A DNA stretch of 64,000 bases from Agrypnia vestita. Lineage: Eukaryota; Arthropoda; Insecta; Trichoptera; Phryganeidae. How positions within the stretch are numbered: the stretch's first letter is position 1; each line of letters opens with the position of its first letter. The position numbers and the translations under genes were made by a program. The notes beneath the pieces are model-generated. The model made no database searches. It worked only from the letters and a program-made list of their open reading frames with translations, and was not told the DNA's origin. The DNA lies in the NCBI GenBank assembly GCA_016648135.1, contig JADDOH010004036.1, forward strand, positions 124,001 to 188,000. Reading direction: 5' to 3'. Positions 12,459-25,295 of this stretch are shown here, piece after piece.

Positions 12459-15400
12459 AAAATATTAGTTATTGTTATAAACCAACACAACTAACATCAG
12501 TAAGTGTTATTTACTAACATAACTAAAATTTGATTAAATGCCTGATCATAAAGTAAATGATTTAAATATTTATAATACATAATGAATGAATACATTATTC
12601 AATAAAAATAAATAATATTTCAAGTTCTAAAATAATAAATGAATTTTATATAATTTTTTTCTTTCTTTTTAGAGCTTTCCTGTGAACCCAATGATAATAA
12701 ATAAATAATTATACCATGATGGTTTATACTAAAAAAATAATCAATTTTTACATTAAACGTGCTTTTTTTACATTTTTTGTTTTGTTTTGAAAACTGGGAT
12801 ATATATTTCGATCCCGTCGAGTGAATTGCGAAACGTCGCCTGAGAGTTGAATCGACGTTCTTAATTAAATTAATATATTACATCCTTTCGTATAATATTC
12901 CGGCAACTTTGATACGAAACAGAGGCTGGCCTCACCTTTAGGAGCGCGCATTAATAATTTAAAACCAATTTAATTTTTGTTTCAGGCCAAAATCCCTTCC
13001 ATCGGCCACTTAAAAATTTCAAGAGCGTGCCGAAATTTCTCACTGTACATTTTTCAACGCGGGGAAGAAAGAATAAGATTTTGGCTTAAACGAGCTTGAG
13101 AGAGAATAGAAGGCTCTGGAGAGACGCAAGGGGTTGGGGCTGTATATAGTGCGCCTCTGGGAAGCATTGCCTTTTATCACCACCCGCGAAGAAAGTTTAT
13201 GTAAACTACGGGCTGGGGCTCTGATAGGGATGGTCCGGGCCGCCGTGATACCGAGACGATTAGACAGCCATTTCGGGCAGCTGCCAAAGATAAAAGTCTG
13301 ATCCTAAACAAACATTATAAAAAATACCGCGACAGTATTCTTTGGAGTAGTACCGATCTAGTGTCGTTTGTATAACAAACAAATTTTAACATTTTTTGAT
13401 TTTATTCATTTGCATTCAATTTTTGTGTTATTATTCTATTAATTAAATTACCTACCTAACCATTCTGTTAGGTAGGTAGTTTATTCCATTTCATCACTTA
13501 TGAAGAAAATATAGAACATTACATTGTTCTGTTAGGCACATCACTACTCCACTTTCATACATCTTTTCATGCATGTTCTTCGGTTGTTGAATCGTTTAAC
13601 TCACTTCATATATTTTTTGTATTATCTTCTCCTCGCTCACAAGTTTTAAATGATGAAACTTCAGCAACCCTATATTTATTCTGTCAACTACGTTGCGATT
13701 AGTTTTATAATATACGTATAACATTGTAGAATGTGTATGTATATAAAATTAAAATAAAGAAAAACTCGTAGCTATATGGTAAACTAGTTTTGAATTAAAA
13801 TTAAACGTCTCCAAAAGCAAATTCAAGATTATTGATAAATAAAAAAGTTAAATTATTCTGAAAATAGACTAAACATTTAAATGATAGCAAAGAAAATTTC
13901 CATGCGATTAGTTCCATTATATACGTATAAAAACATGAGATAAATTTTTTAGGTCCACACTTATCCTATGAGAAATATGAGGAATTTTAAGCTTACATAA
14001 AAAAATTGGCAGGAACGCAAAAAAGCTTATAAAGATATTAAATTGCTCAACGAAATGCTAGCAAATGTAAAATAAGTAACTTGTCTCACTACTTTTCATA
14101 GGTTATGTGCAAAACATGTTATGTTATTTTATGTTTTTAGAAATCTTGTTTATTTTTGTTTTAGTACTAGATGTAAAGATATACACATTTCTTTTTTACA
14201 ACTAAATTGTAATATACAAACAAATAAATAAAATAATAAAATATGTTGATATTTATTTTAAAATAAAAGTGGATATGTGGGATATAAAAGCAATGATCGC
14301 AATACCCAAAAAAAAAATTAATGCAGTGATCGAAGATTACTAATTAATAATGTAATGAATCAGAGATTTTATAGGAAACATATAGTATAAAAACATTTAC
14401 CGTATAAAAGATTTTGTATAGATACTTATATACATTAAATCTAGATTTCAGTAGATTTTAAATTAGTAATCCTCCTTATATACCCCACATAAAGTCAATA
14501 AAAAAATATTGCTTGGTGAGGGTAATAATTTAAATGTAAAAATAGGAATGTAAAAATAGAGAAATCCAGTCATTGTGTAAGCTGACACGTTGCCCTTAAT
14601 AAAAGGAGCCTTTGTAAAAAGACTAGCAGCATCCGACCCTACGTTTGCCAGCAATCTCTTCGAGGGGCCCGAGATTATGCTCCGCTCCGTGTGATTACGC
14701 GTCACCCTTCTCGGTTGTCTTATAAAAAGCCTCATATTAAATTAATGGCGCCGAGAGGACCCGGCATTTCACCCGTTAAGAATTTTCGCAGTCATTGAGG
14801 GAAATCAATGGCCCACGACCAAGAAGGGTTACGGCCCTAATGTATCGTGATCTGTCTAGAGTAAGCGGCACAACATTGTGAGGATGAACGTTCATAAAAA
14901 TTATAAAAAAAAATTCGAATAAATCTGCAAGCAAAAAATGATTTTTTCAGAATTTTTTTATTTATTTTTGATACACATTACATACATGCATATTATGCCA
15001 AACTGCACAGCATTTTTACGGCATAGTTGCCTTCAATATTATCTGACAAGTTATTTTTCAATATTTTTTATAAGTAATAGATTACAGAGTATTGCATGAT
15101 TTTTACAAGTGATACATGATAATTATGAAGTAATGTAAAATTAGGTACATAGCTTTAATAAATATTATTTTACCTTGTATTTTTTAATATAATATCATCT
15201 TTCCCGATTAAATTAAAGACAGAAAATGTACAATCTTACTGTGTTACTTAAGGTTCTCAGTGGAGCTATTGATTATCTTTCTTTATCTGACATAAATTTG
15301 CATGTCGAACCCCGTATAAGAACTTCGGAGTTCTTAGAATAGTCAGCATCCTAATAATGTTGGTTATTTTTCTCATATCACAAGAATGTGTGGTACCTAC

Positions 15401-18400
15401 ACACAATATATTTAGTGCTGACTTGCACATTTTTGCAGATACCCTAAATAAAATAAGAGTGTCTGCCGCTTGTTCTCATAGAAAAAAGAAGTGTACATCA
15501 GAAAAATATCAAAAATTAAAAAAAATAATACTCACAACAGACAATTAAAGAAGTGTTACAAGTAATGTCATACGGCAAGTACAGAAGAAAACAAATTGCG
15601 AACAATATGTCGAGGCCGGAAGCTTCGGAACACACTAGGAGCGGCTAATGGAAGGTGTGTACATCAGTGCGGACTTTCTGAAGTCGTTTAAAGAACTTCT
15701 AAACACATCCACATCCCGACGACACAACTGGTTATACAAACTGCAAATCCTAGTGGTTGGGTTGTTTTGACCGATGTTGTTCCTATGACGATCTTACTGA
15801 AGTATGATAAGGTTCTAGAGACGAGGATTTGACACGTAGAAGTTGATTACTGATTGCTGGTGTAGATGCTTTAATTTCTGTTCCACATTTTTCCACTTCT
15901 GCTTTGCTTCGACCATTTCCTTTCTTGTAATATTTTTTCCAGCGTTATTCGGAGATTCGAGTTTATTTGAGTTTTTGACTCTTTCAACCAACCTCAAGCT
16001 GATTTTGTATTCTTTTGTATTCAATTCAAAAATTCAACACATATCAACCTATACACGGCATTGAGATTTATCTTATCCCATCATCTCGTGTCTCATTCCG
16101 TGGACATGTTCGCTAATGACGTATATAGTAGACTCCCTACAAAAAATCCTAGGGGAACATATTTAAAAAAATGTCTGTATTCTGTTTTTTTAATTGCCTG
16201 CATATAAGTACAAGGAAACGATTGATGGATTTGGAATAAGAATTGTAGAGATTTTTTATGATGTTCATTAAAATGGATGAAAAACATTAACTATGCAACT
16301 CTACTTCAGTTTTTTGTAGATGATAGATTGTAAAACTCTCAAAACTCGAGTAGTGGAATATAATTTAACTCAAGTAGTGATAATAAAGTTAAGGTTTTTT
16401 TTTTAAATAAAATTCGTTGGGTCATCATGGAAGAAGTGGCGTGGCGGACACAAAGATAGTGAGAAAACACCTCTGATACATCACCCTCATGCTAGACAGC
16501 ATAGGTCAAGGCTTTTTAACAATAACAAATTATTGAGATAGTTTTGATACTTTAATGTTTTAAGCAATGCATGTTTAAATCTACGTATGCCATTCAATTT
16601 TTATCTAAATATTAATTTTTAATGTTTAAAATGAATCTCAAAATTGAAAACCACTTACACACAATGATCATACCATGACACATTTTTTGTGTATGTAATT
16701 AGCTAAAATGTATTGTTGTTTAATTAATTCGTGTATCAATTATAATTTTATAACATAATACATTAACAAGCCAGAAGATGTGCGTATATTCATGTACAAG
16801 AGCCTTACACAACACCGTACAACTGTACATTGTTGTATACAAATCCGAACTAGAGAAATCGCTCGCAGCACACCCTTAATCTTAGTATGAGATACACGTA
16901 ACCGTTTGAATAATTTGTTTTTACAAAATAATAATATTGTGCGATGAATTCTAAACAATCGTGTTCCTGTAATTCAAATATTTACGGACGTGTATAAACT
17001 TAAAGCTTTTGTAGAGAATTGGATTTGCTTATAATGAAAATGGGCGTCCTAATACAATAACTGACTATTCAAAATATTACATTTCTTGAATTTCATGAAA
17101 GATTTTAGAAAATAAAATAAGTCGGAAAAAAATATTATTTTAATGAAATCAACTTATATTTTATAATAATATACATATAGATTAATACATTATGTATATT
17201 AATTGTAAAACCATTAAATAGCATTTCAAAACTACAAATATTACACAACTCACACAATATTTTGGGGTGTAATGAGTAGAATAGTGAAAGTGATTTGAAG
17301 GTAGACGTAACCAATGGTTCAGAATTAATATCGAATTTCGTCAATACTTTAGCTGAAAGTTGTGTTATTTTTCTTTACTAAAGTTGATACTTTACTTGAT
17401 AAATTCTAAGTTAAGTTAAGTTAAGTTTAAGGCTCGCGATTGCGTTTTGAGAAAACATATTTATATATATAAAAGATTATATATTATATTATATATATAG
17501 ATATATGATATATATAGATATATATAATCTATATTATATATATTAAATATAGATCGTTCCTCGCAGTTCTCCTTTCGATTCATCTAGTGTATTTCAAAGA
17601 CTTGGAAACCAGTGAATTTATTATCTTATTTAATCCAGCTAATTTATCATTTTGATTTATTTATCTTGCCTTTTAACAATGTTTTACTGAATAATATATT
17701 TATACTTTTGCATCCGATAGATTAAACCTACGAACATTGTAGATTGTAACAATTCGTAGTGAGGTCAAGGTTACTTGATATATAGCACGCTGTTGGATCC
17801 CCTTAGACACCTTGAGGGACTAATCCCCAATAAAGCCTCACAGGAACTAAATGCTACACAAAGATATAACGTATTCTTTTCCCGTGGGTAGTTTATTTTA
17901 GACTTAGCGTTTTATTTTAGACTCGTGTGATCAATGCGGATTTTTCCATAACGACCAATAATGTCATATTTTTATTCGTAGTCATAGAAGAAAATCAGGA
18001 TGTTCTCTATACGCGCGAACCAGACTAGGCCGTATCACTAATATGAAATGGGTCTGTCTGTTTTTTCAATTTCCTAGATTTTTCTCATATAACCTGCAAG
18101 CCCAAACACGCAATAAACAAAATCTCACATCATGCGTATATATTGGGGCTCAAATAAACATGCATCTAATGACTGCTTTCCTGACTTTCACCTCCAGATG
18201 AGTTCTTAATTTACATTTAATGAGATACGCTAACTTGATTAATTTCATATTATCACTTTGTTATGTTCAAAATATATTAACATCACTTAAATAAGTCAAA
18301 TGAAGCTAAATCAAACAAATTAATAATCTTTTTCAGTAATTGAAAAATAAATTTGTCGTAAAATTATTTAGGTATATTAATAACAAATGCAAAAACTACT

Positions 18401-18414
18401 ATTTATTGATTTCA
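12459..18414. other. AT-rich non-coding stretch with GC-elevated islands at 12,900-13,330 and 14,620-14,890
   Basis: No gene recognised. The islands are unique-looking, mixed-composition DNA in AT-rich surroundings. The first contains TGTATATAG (about 13,140), which could serve as a TATA box. A perfect small hairpin (ACCTACCTAAC, six-base loop, GTTAGGTAGGT) sits at 13450-13477. A region at 15,590-16,060 has 69-73 aa frames on both strands without recognisable domains. A short run of TTAAG repeats lies at about 17,410 and a TA-rich simple repeat at 17,455-17,550. Confidence 0.4.
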
Positions 18415-18450
18415 GTGCCAATAGTCCCTTCATAAGGATACAGCGTGTAC
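18415..18450 (-). ncRNA. Degenerate hammerhead-like motif
   Basis: The minus strand reads GTATCC, TTATGA, AGGGACTATTGGC, then TGAAAT. This is a decayed relative of the copies at 42,681, 51,797 and 51,999, recognisable from the AGGGACTATTGGC stem-II block, but with a broken core and broken GAAA. It marks the left edge of an inverted pair with 19,545. Confidence 0.4.
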
Positions 18451-18654
18451 TGAAAATGAAAAGTCCAAATATAGACATAAATAAAAACAAAAATTTATAT
18501 GATCTATAATATATATTTTACATAATCTATATTTGTTATCACCATTTATTTATTGATATTTTCAATATTTATTGATATTCAAAATATTAATAAATAAGTG
18601 GTGAAAACTATATACATATTTATAGTCTTCTTCTTTTATTAGACCCTTGATCTG

Positions 18655-19475
18655 TATTGACAGGTCAGTCCTGGTCTTGTGACGAGGATGTCCAGCTCCC
18701 TCTCCACCTCTTTTGTGGTCTCCCTGGGGGTCAGCGCCCCTCTGGATTCCCGCGTATCACGGCTCCGGGAAGTCTTGTGTGGTCCATTCTCCCGACATGG
18801 TCCCTCCAGAAACACCTTCTCTGCCTGTTCCATCGCAAAATGTCTTTATGTCGCAGGTTCTGTGGATTTTCGAATTGGGTACTCTGTCTCTGAGGGTCTT
18901 GCCCGCAATGGGTCTTAGGGTCTTCATCTCGGTAGTTCTGAGAAGGTGTTTATTTCTCACAGTGTCCGCCCTTAATTCGATACCATATGTCATGATAGAT
19001 TTTATGCATATTTTATGTATTCTGACTTGATTTTCATAGGCCCATACAGTTTCCCTTAAGCACCGAAGATAACCGCTGCTTTGTTTGTCTGCTCTTTAAC
19101 TTCATTGTACAGATCGCTGTAGCTAGATATCTCCACCCCAAGGTATTTAAATTTCATAACCTGTTCTATGGGTACATCTTCAAAGTTGTCTAAATATTGT
19201 AAGATACTTAGTTTTCTCTAAAATGATCATGTTGTACATCTTGCATACGAGATGGAACTTGTAAAGCATTCTCTGTAAGTCATCTTCGTTTTCGGCCAGT
19301 ATAGTAGCATTGTCAGCGTAACACACTACATTAATGATTTTATCCCCCATCATGTTCCCGAGTCTAAGAGGTGTCACCTCCTCTATTACTTCGTCCATAA
19401 TCAAGTTGAACAGAAATGGAATAAGACAATAGTTCAACACCCTGTTGGATTCCTGTCTTTGTTGGTATTTCCCTG
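18655..19475 (-). pseudogene. RTE-type LINE reverse transcriptase fragment
   Basis: Minus strand, 5'-truncated and frameshifted. The best frame gives FLFNLIMDEVIEEV, then VVCYADNATILAENEDDLQR. This matches the reverse-transcriptase block containing YADD, with the second catalytic aspartate changed to N, followed by the thumb region (MKFKYLGVEISSYSDL). After a frame change the downstream part reads KSIMTYGIELRADTVRN, TTEMKTLRPIAGKTLRDRV. This order of C-terminal motifs is typical of insect RTE-like non-LTR elements. Several stops and frame changes show that it is dead. It lies between two hammerhead-like motifs. Confidence 0.8.
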
Positions 19476-19544
19476 GATTTATATTTTTATTAATTACATT
19501 GATAATATAAAAATACACCAATAAATCATTTTGTTCTTTTTGAA

Positions 19545-19595
19545 GAAGAAAAACAAAACCATTTACCCCGAAACATGTTGATCTTCAATAATAGC
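19545..19595 (+). ncRNA. Degenerate hammerhead-like motif
   Basis: Contains TTGAAGA, an A-rich decayed stem II, then CCCCGAAACATGTTGATC, identical over its end to the copies at 42,700 and 52,028. Sequence beyond the predicted cleavage site (TATAAAGTATTTT) also matches the 52,040 copy. The stem II is lost, so this is a relic. Confidence 0.45.
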
Positions 19596-20369
19596 GGTTT
19601 ATATAAAGTATTTTATTTTCCTCTTTTCAACGGGTATACTGAATGATCACCAAATTGCATTATGCACTTTATGCACATATGCACTTTAAATCACGAGAAC
19701 TTTCAAATTGTGGCAATTTAAGGTAAATTCTTGATATTTAAGGAAAACTCAATTTTCCTTCAATTAAAATAAGGTCGTCCGAGGGGAAGGAGTCTCAACA
19801 CAGAGCTCTCTAGTGAGACAGGCATAGTATAATTTAACTCAAACAATTGTAAAAGTAAAGAAATGAAATAAATAAATAAAAAAATGTTTAAAAAAATATT
19901 ATTTATTTAAAAATCAACTCTATGTGCAATAAAACCAGAAAAAAATACTCTCATTCACTCGGTTCAATTTGTGTAACGTTTTATTTTATTTTTCGTTATA
20001 AATTTATTTAATTGTTAAATTAATTAATTATACTCAACCAACAATCCTAACCCACCAGCCTTCTGGGGCTGAACCCAGAGCCTCCCTCGATTCTGACTGT
20101 CCTAAACAACTAATTTTTCTAACATTCCTACCTCTTGGTTACCTACATTATCCACAGTTGTATAGACAACACTAACCTCACTAAACTATATTCTCTGCTG
20201 AAGCAAATGGCACTTGGAAAAATCAGCTGTCAAACTTTTATAAAATATTTTAATATTATAAACAGCTGATTTTTATTATTCCATTTTATTTTTTATTATT
20301 CCATAACATAGATACTCATTTTGAATGTATCATATAATTAATTACACATTAATGAAACTAAGTACAAAG
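19596..20369. other. AT-rich non-coding stretch
   Basis: No gene or clear repeat end recognised. The area has A-rich runs and an AGAACCCAGAGCC-like mixed patch near 20,065. Confidence 0.4.
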
Positions 20370-20817
20370 AAAATAAAATTCAAATCTGTGTACAGGCCCA
20401 CCCTTATATATGGTATATATGGCCATCAAATTTGCATCTTGAAGGAGAGAGTGAAAGTAAGGATTCAGGCTGCCGAGGTGAGTTTTCTAAGGGGGGTAGC
20501 GGGAGTCACACTGATGAACAAAGTGAGAAGTGCTGACATAAGGCACACACTTGGCATGGAGCCCCTACTCCTACACATAGGAAAATCATAAATGAGGTGG
20601 CTTGGACATGTGCTAAGAATGCCAGAGGATCGAACACCAAGAAGAATCCTCTTGACAATCCCGGAAGAAAGATGGGTGATGGATCGACCCAGTTAAGCTG
20701 GGAGAAGCAACAAAAAATGTGTACGAAAAAATAATGGGTCTAAACTGGCTGACTTACACGGAAGCAGCGCAAGACAGGGGAATATGGAAGCAAAAAGCAC
20801 AAAGGGAATAAGATGAT
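20370..20817 (+). pseudogene. LINE reverse transcriptase, C-terminal fragment
   Basis: The plus strand reads YRPTLIYGI, then LKERVKVRIQAAEVSFLRGV, AGVTLMNKVRSADIRHTLG and, after one stop, MRWLGHVLRMPEDRTPRRIL. This matches the region between the polymerase core and the end of RTE-like elements, including the RWLGHVLRM signature. A stop at 20590 and later frame changes inactivate it. Downstream the relic keeps the residues of the terminal NWLTYTEAAQDRGIW-type block up to about 20,810. Confidence 0.8.
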
Positions 20818-21514
20818 AATTATGAGTAAAGATACAAACATTAATATTTTTTCCATCTCTATTCCAGATAAAAATACTAAGTGAATTTTCCGTGTTTATT
20901 TTTGGTTATTTGGTGGTAAAACTCAAAATTTTAACATTTTCAATAATTTAAAATCACTTGTTAAATGTTTATTCCCCATTAACTCAAAAAAACAATGTCA
21001 CTTAGTGGGTTTTACCTCTAAAGGGACGATATAACTAAACTAAGTCTTATTTACCTAATGTTTAATTTTATATTTTGTTTCTGATTTCTCAATCATATGT
21101 ATTTGTGATATGATATTCCTGCTCACCATAAAATGTATTTACTTCTAAATACTTTTTTACGACCAATTACAACTACTTTAAACTACAACTATTTTTTAGG
21201 GCCATAAACGACTTTCAGATAATCTAATATTACCAAATCATTTTTGGAAAAAGTTTTTTTTAAAAATTAGTTTACAAAATATAGATCCATGTTTGTTATT
21301 CACCTTTTTATTCCCCTTACATATTTTTATTTTATTTGATTTTGTCTATACTTCTGATTTAATTTTCAGTATAGTTTGTATCATTACGTTGGTTCTGAAA
21401 TATTGTTATTCCATAAATGGTGGTGGTCTATAAGAACGTATTTTATTTTTATCAATATGGTTGGACATAATTATTAATTTTAATTAATTTTGTAAAAACC
21501 ACTTGGAGTAACTT
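20818..21514. other. AT-rich non-coding stretch
   Basis: No gene or repeat family recognised. Confidence 0.4.
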
Positions 21515-21656
21515 TATGTCTACTGGTTTTGATACTACTATACTATACATTCATCAGAATGGACGTATCATACGGACACATATAAATATGTTTCCATCTT
21601 GACGAAGATACATTGGTATCGAAACTGGTAGACGTTACTCCAAGTGGTTTATACTA
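21493..21656. mobile_element. Compact inverted pair of hammerhead-bearing ends
   Basis: Two related end sequences face outward within 165 bp. The outer arms ACCACTTGGAGTAAC (21,498) and GTTACTCCAAGTGGTTT (21,635) are inverted repeats, and inside each is a hammerhead-like motif. Minus copy (21,515-21,562): CTGATGA core intact, GAAA changed to AAAA. Plus copy (21,594-21,635): core TTGACGA, stem II GATAC-ATTG-GTATC (five perfect pairs), GAAA, ACTGGT, predicted cleavage after A at 21630. This looks like two inverted terminal repeats of a Penelope-like element with no interior. Confidence 0.6.
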
Positions 21657-23086
21657 AGTTTTTAGGTATTGATAATAAATATAATATTTGTTATATTATA
21701 TTGTTATTTAATTATATTCAATTATAACATAAAATTATTATTATTCCTAATTACTTCTGAAATAATTCGTAGATGCATAGCTATTATATATAATGTACTA
21801 ATGTAAATTCATCGTTAAAAATTTCGATATAAACTGATTTTAATTAAATTGTACAATTCCTAGCAAACAATATTAAAATCTGGGCAAGGCAACAATAACT
21901 TCAATGTGCCCACATTTAAAACGAAAGTGATATTGCCGTTATCAGGGATCCCGCGAAGTTTGCGAATTTAATTAAGGCATTAGAGTTACATACCTCCATT
22001 GTCGGAGCGCCGAGTGGGGGGCTGAAACCACCCTATCATCGTCGGAACTAGGAAGTACCTCTGGCGAAACCCTCGACTGGTGGAGAGTTCACGCAACCTG
22101 AGTTCACAGCGTTTCACACGTCAACTAAGTCAAAAGCTTCGGGGTATTTGAATCTTTGGAAATGATTTCGGTAAATATTCGCACACTGATGGCAAATAAA
22201 ATTAATTACGTCAAGTTTTCTAATCAGTACCGCGCAGTATAAAGCCTTTTGAAACATTTTTTTTACTTATCTCCTTACATATTTTTAAGTTGAATTGATG
22301 TGAGTTTAGTTTTAGGAAGGTATAATGTGAAAGTGATTAATAATATAATGCTGCAACCCGGCTTCGCCCATGATTTTGATTCTTGTACGTATAATATTTA
22401 TTAACTATTTCTATATATTTTATTGAAAACTTTGAAAGAATAAACCCGACACAAATCAAGCCATCATAAATTATTTATTGAAAGTCTCAACACATTCAAA
22501 TACATTTTATCTGTGTGTTCTTTAAAATTCTGCGCAAACAATCAACATATTTTGTCTCGCAGTAGATTTCAGCACCTTTTTTTCAAAATCTTTTTCGCAT
22601 TGAAAAATGTGAAAAATAATATTTCTTATTTTTATGGAAAGCTTGGCTTATCTTAAAATATGGAGGAAACAATTGACCTACTTTTGAAAGTCAAATGTAC
22701 ATTCGAGAACACAAACTTATGATGAAAATGACATTGCGAACAGACGCATGCTCCAAAAATTCCAGGTTGAATAAGTTGTGCAATTTACAGGACGCCAGAG
22801 TGCAAACTTTCCTCATAAGAATCAAAATGTGTTCAAATATAGAAAATCTATATCTAGCTTGTTTCATGCATGTGAAGATAGATAAGATGAGGAAAATAAA
22901 GAGATTTTTAATTTAAATCTAAAAAGGAGAAACTACTGTCCACATCTGCTAGTATCTTTGAATATTTTATAATATAAGGTGTAATTAATCAAATAATACC
23001 ACAAACAAATAAAACAATCAATTTATTTTAAATGTCATCTACAATGTTGCTGAATCAATTGAAAAAAAGGAACCCATAAACAAAAA
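21657..23086. other. Non-coding stretch with a GC-rich island at 21,940-22,150
   Basis: The island is unique-looking mixed DNA (GTCGGAGCGCCGAGTGGGG near 21,999) and has no open frame. At 22,355 the phrase AACCCGGCTTCGCCC, common at the ends of insect interspersed repeats, marks an unassigned old insertion that may run to about 22,960 (TGCTAGTATC). Confidence 0.4.
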
Positions 23087-23569
23087 GTTTTTATTATACT
23101 CCCTTTCTTTGTAAAATACAACAACAATTAAAGACGAATTAAAACATATAATATAACACTTAACTTACAGTAATTTAATATATTTCCAAAATGTCAGATG
23201 TTTTGAGCTTTGATAAGACATTTCATGCTTTGTGTAGTGGAGTACGTATTATGTATACCGACGGAATAATTCAAATTTTGAAAATATTCCGCAACGTAAT
23301 CGGGCCGCCGTTGCTAATCAAACTTTTCTAATGATTGCAATTTGAAAAAACCAATAAACTTTCTAAAAATCCGAAATTATACTAAAATATTTTTTTTTTA
23401 ACGAAAACTGATAGATTTTCTAGTTTGTCGCCAGGAGTCTACTTGCCAAGTTTCAGCTCGATTGGATCACAGGAAAAGGGTCAAAAATCGATCCAAGGTT
23501 TTTTTGACGGCAAGCCGGCAAGCAAGCAAGCAAGCAGACGCCACGAGTTAATATAAAGGGAGTAAAAAT
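23087..23569 (+). mobile_element. Repeat family B (about 0.5 kb), copy 1
   Basis: Closely matches 44,345-44,866 and more loosely 55,665-56,138. The ends are short imperfect inverted repeats: left TTTTTATTATACTCCCTTT, right AAAGGGAGTAAAAA (the left end has five extra bases). Shared internal landmarks are GTCAGATGTTTTGAGCTTTG, TTTCAGCTCGATTGGATCA and a GCAAGCAAGCAAGCAAGC simple repeat near the right end. No coding capacity, so it is non-autonomous; the superfamily is not identified. Confidence 0.8.
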
Positions 23570-25069
23570 ATTTTATAATCGTTCAGAATCCCTAATGTCA
23601 AGTTTCATTAGCCATCTTGTTATAGACTTTTTATTAATTTCTCATCCAATCCATCGTACAAAAAGGGAATAAGAAACCCTGGGTTGATTGCTTTTTTGGT
23701 TTAGTTTTCCATTTTTGGTATGGTAAAATGTGACTTGTTGTTTCAGGTGTGCCAGGGAAGTGATTTATGATTGTGATGTTTATGGTGTCTCTTAGATAAT
23801 ATTTTCGTTAGGCTAGATGCTTGATGTCAAGCGAACGCACTTTGGAATAGACGATAAAATGCATACGGGCTTTCATATAAAATACGTAGGATGGACTTTT
23901 GAACCTTGATTATAAGAATTTTTTAATCAAACGTAGATCAGCTTACGTACTTTTCTTACACAGTTAAACGATAATATATTATAGAAAACACAAACAAATA
24001 TCCTATTTGTTGTGGAATCTTCCGTACACTCTAGTTTCCATAGTAATACGTATGTAAATAAGATAGTAACGCGCTGTTGACTCACGTCCCTTTGAACTCT
24101 CCAGGATTCGAGAATTTTCTTGCTTCAGTTATTCTCCAAGGACGATAAATGTAAGTATAAAATGCAAACGTAATGTGAAGATGTTCTCTTCCATCCGCAG
24201 AAGAACCCGTTTACCATCTCTGAGATTGGAAGCGTAATTGTTATAAAAATTCATAGGTGATGCACGCCAAATTGATACGTATTATATATATAAATTCATT
24301 TGATTTTTTTTTATTCAAACTACCATATTTGTACTAGTCTTATTATATTCTTAGTGACCAAAATTATTCCGATGGACCAAAAAAATATTACCTTTACTCT
24401 ATATTATTAAATTGATAATAATAGTAAAAATATTTGTGTGGCATTTTTATGGTCATTATAAATAAAAGCATAATAAAAATTAAAGTGATTTGCTAAGCTT
24501 AACTTGAATCGTCTCAATTAATTTTGCATTATATCTTTATTTATTTTAGATACGAATTATAAGATTTAAAACATTTAAACATGGTGACAAGTGTGACTAC
24601 GTAGAAATTTGCATGTGGCTTATTATTTAACTAACACATTTCATTCATCACATTTTCTCGTTTCTTCATTACACATTCTTCTTTCCAGGCATTTCATTCT
24701 TGGCGCATCTTTTCAAGCATAATCTTTCACAATTTAAGCATTTTACAGGGTTGTAATCCAATATTCGGCTTCACTTCAGGTCTTTGGCAGACGTTCTCTA
24801 TTTTTGTTGACTTCAACTCTCGCCTCATATATTTTCCTAAACATTCTCCTCTCTTTTAAACATTCCATGCGCCTAATCATCTCGGCGATCTTTTATTGAT
24901 TTTAACGCAAATAACTCTTCGTAGCTTGCTAATTTATGCGCCAAATAGCTCCCAATAATTGAGGCTTGCCATGCTTTTTATCCGCAACAGAAAACAAATT
25001 AATATTCAGAATATTTTGAGTATGTCCAAATTTCTCAGAATAGAACTGGATTTTTATCACAGGGACATC
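23570..25069. other. Non-coding stretch
   Basis: No gene or recognised repeat. Confidence 0.4.
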
Positions 25070-25295
25070 ATTAATCAATTAATGTATATTATAGATGTTT
25101 CATAGAGACGAAACTGTATTTTTATGGGAAAGTTTTTTAGGGCTTACGACCTATCGTACGGCCGGCTTAAGTAATTACTTAACAGAAACGTAACGTAACG
25201 TAACAAAAGACTTATATATCTACTTTACCATAAAAATATAGTTTCCTCTCCGTGAGTCATCTTTAATATACATTGATTGACAAATTAATATTGAT
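25070..25295. mobile_element. Foldback/MITE family A, short palindromic copy
   Basis: The left arm has AATGTATATTATAGATG then CATAGAGACGAAACTGTA; the right arm repeats this inverted (AGTTTCCTCTCCG..TTAATATACATTGATTG). The centre keeps GCTTACGACC.. TACGGCCGGCTTAAG. A short CGTAACGTAACGTAAC direct repeat sits in the centre. Total about 225 bp, compared with 596 bp for the copy at 4191, so this is an internally deleted form. Confidence 0.75.

Noticed and set aside
18639..19030. Plus-strand frames of 78-105 aa
   Set aside because: They are antisense shadows of the minus-strand LINE reverse transcriptase.
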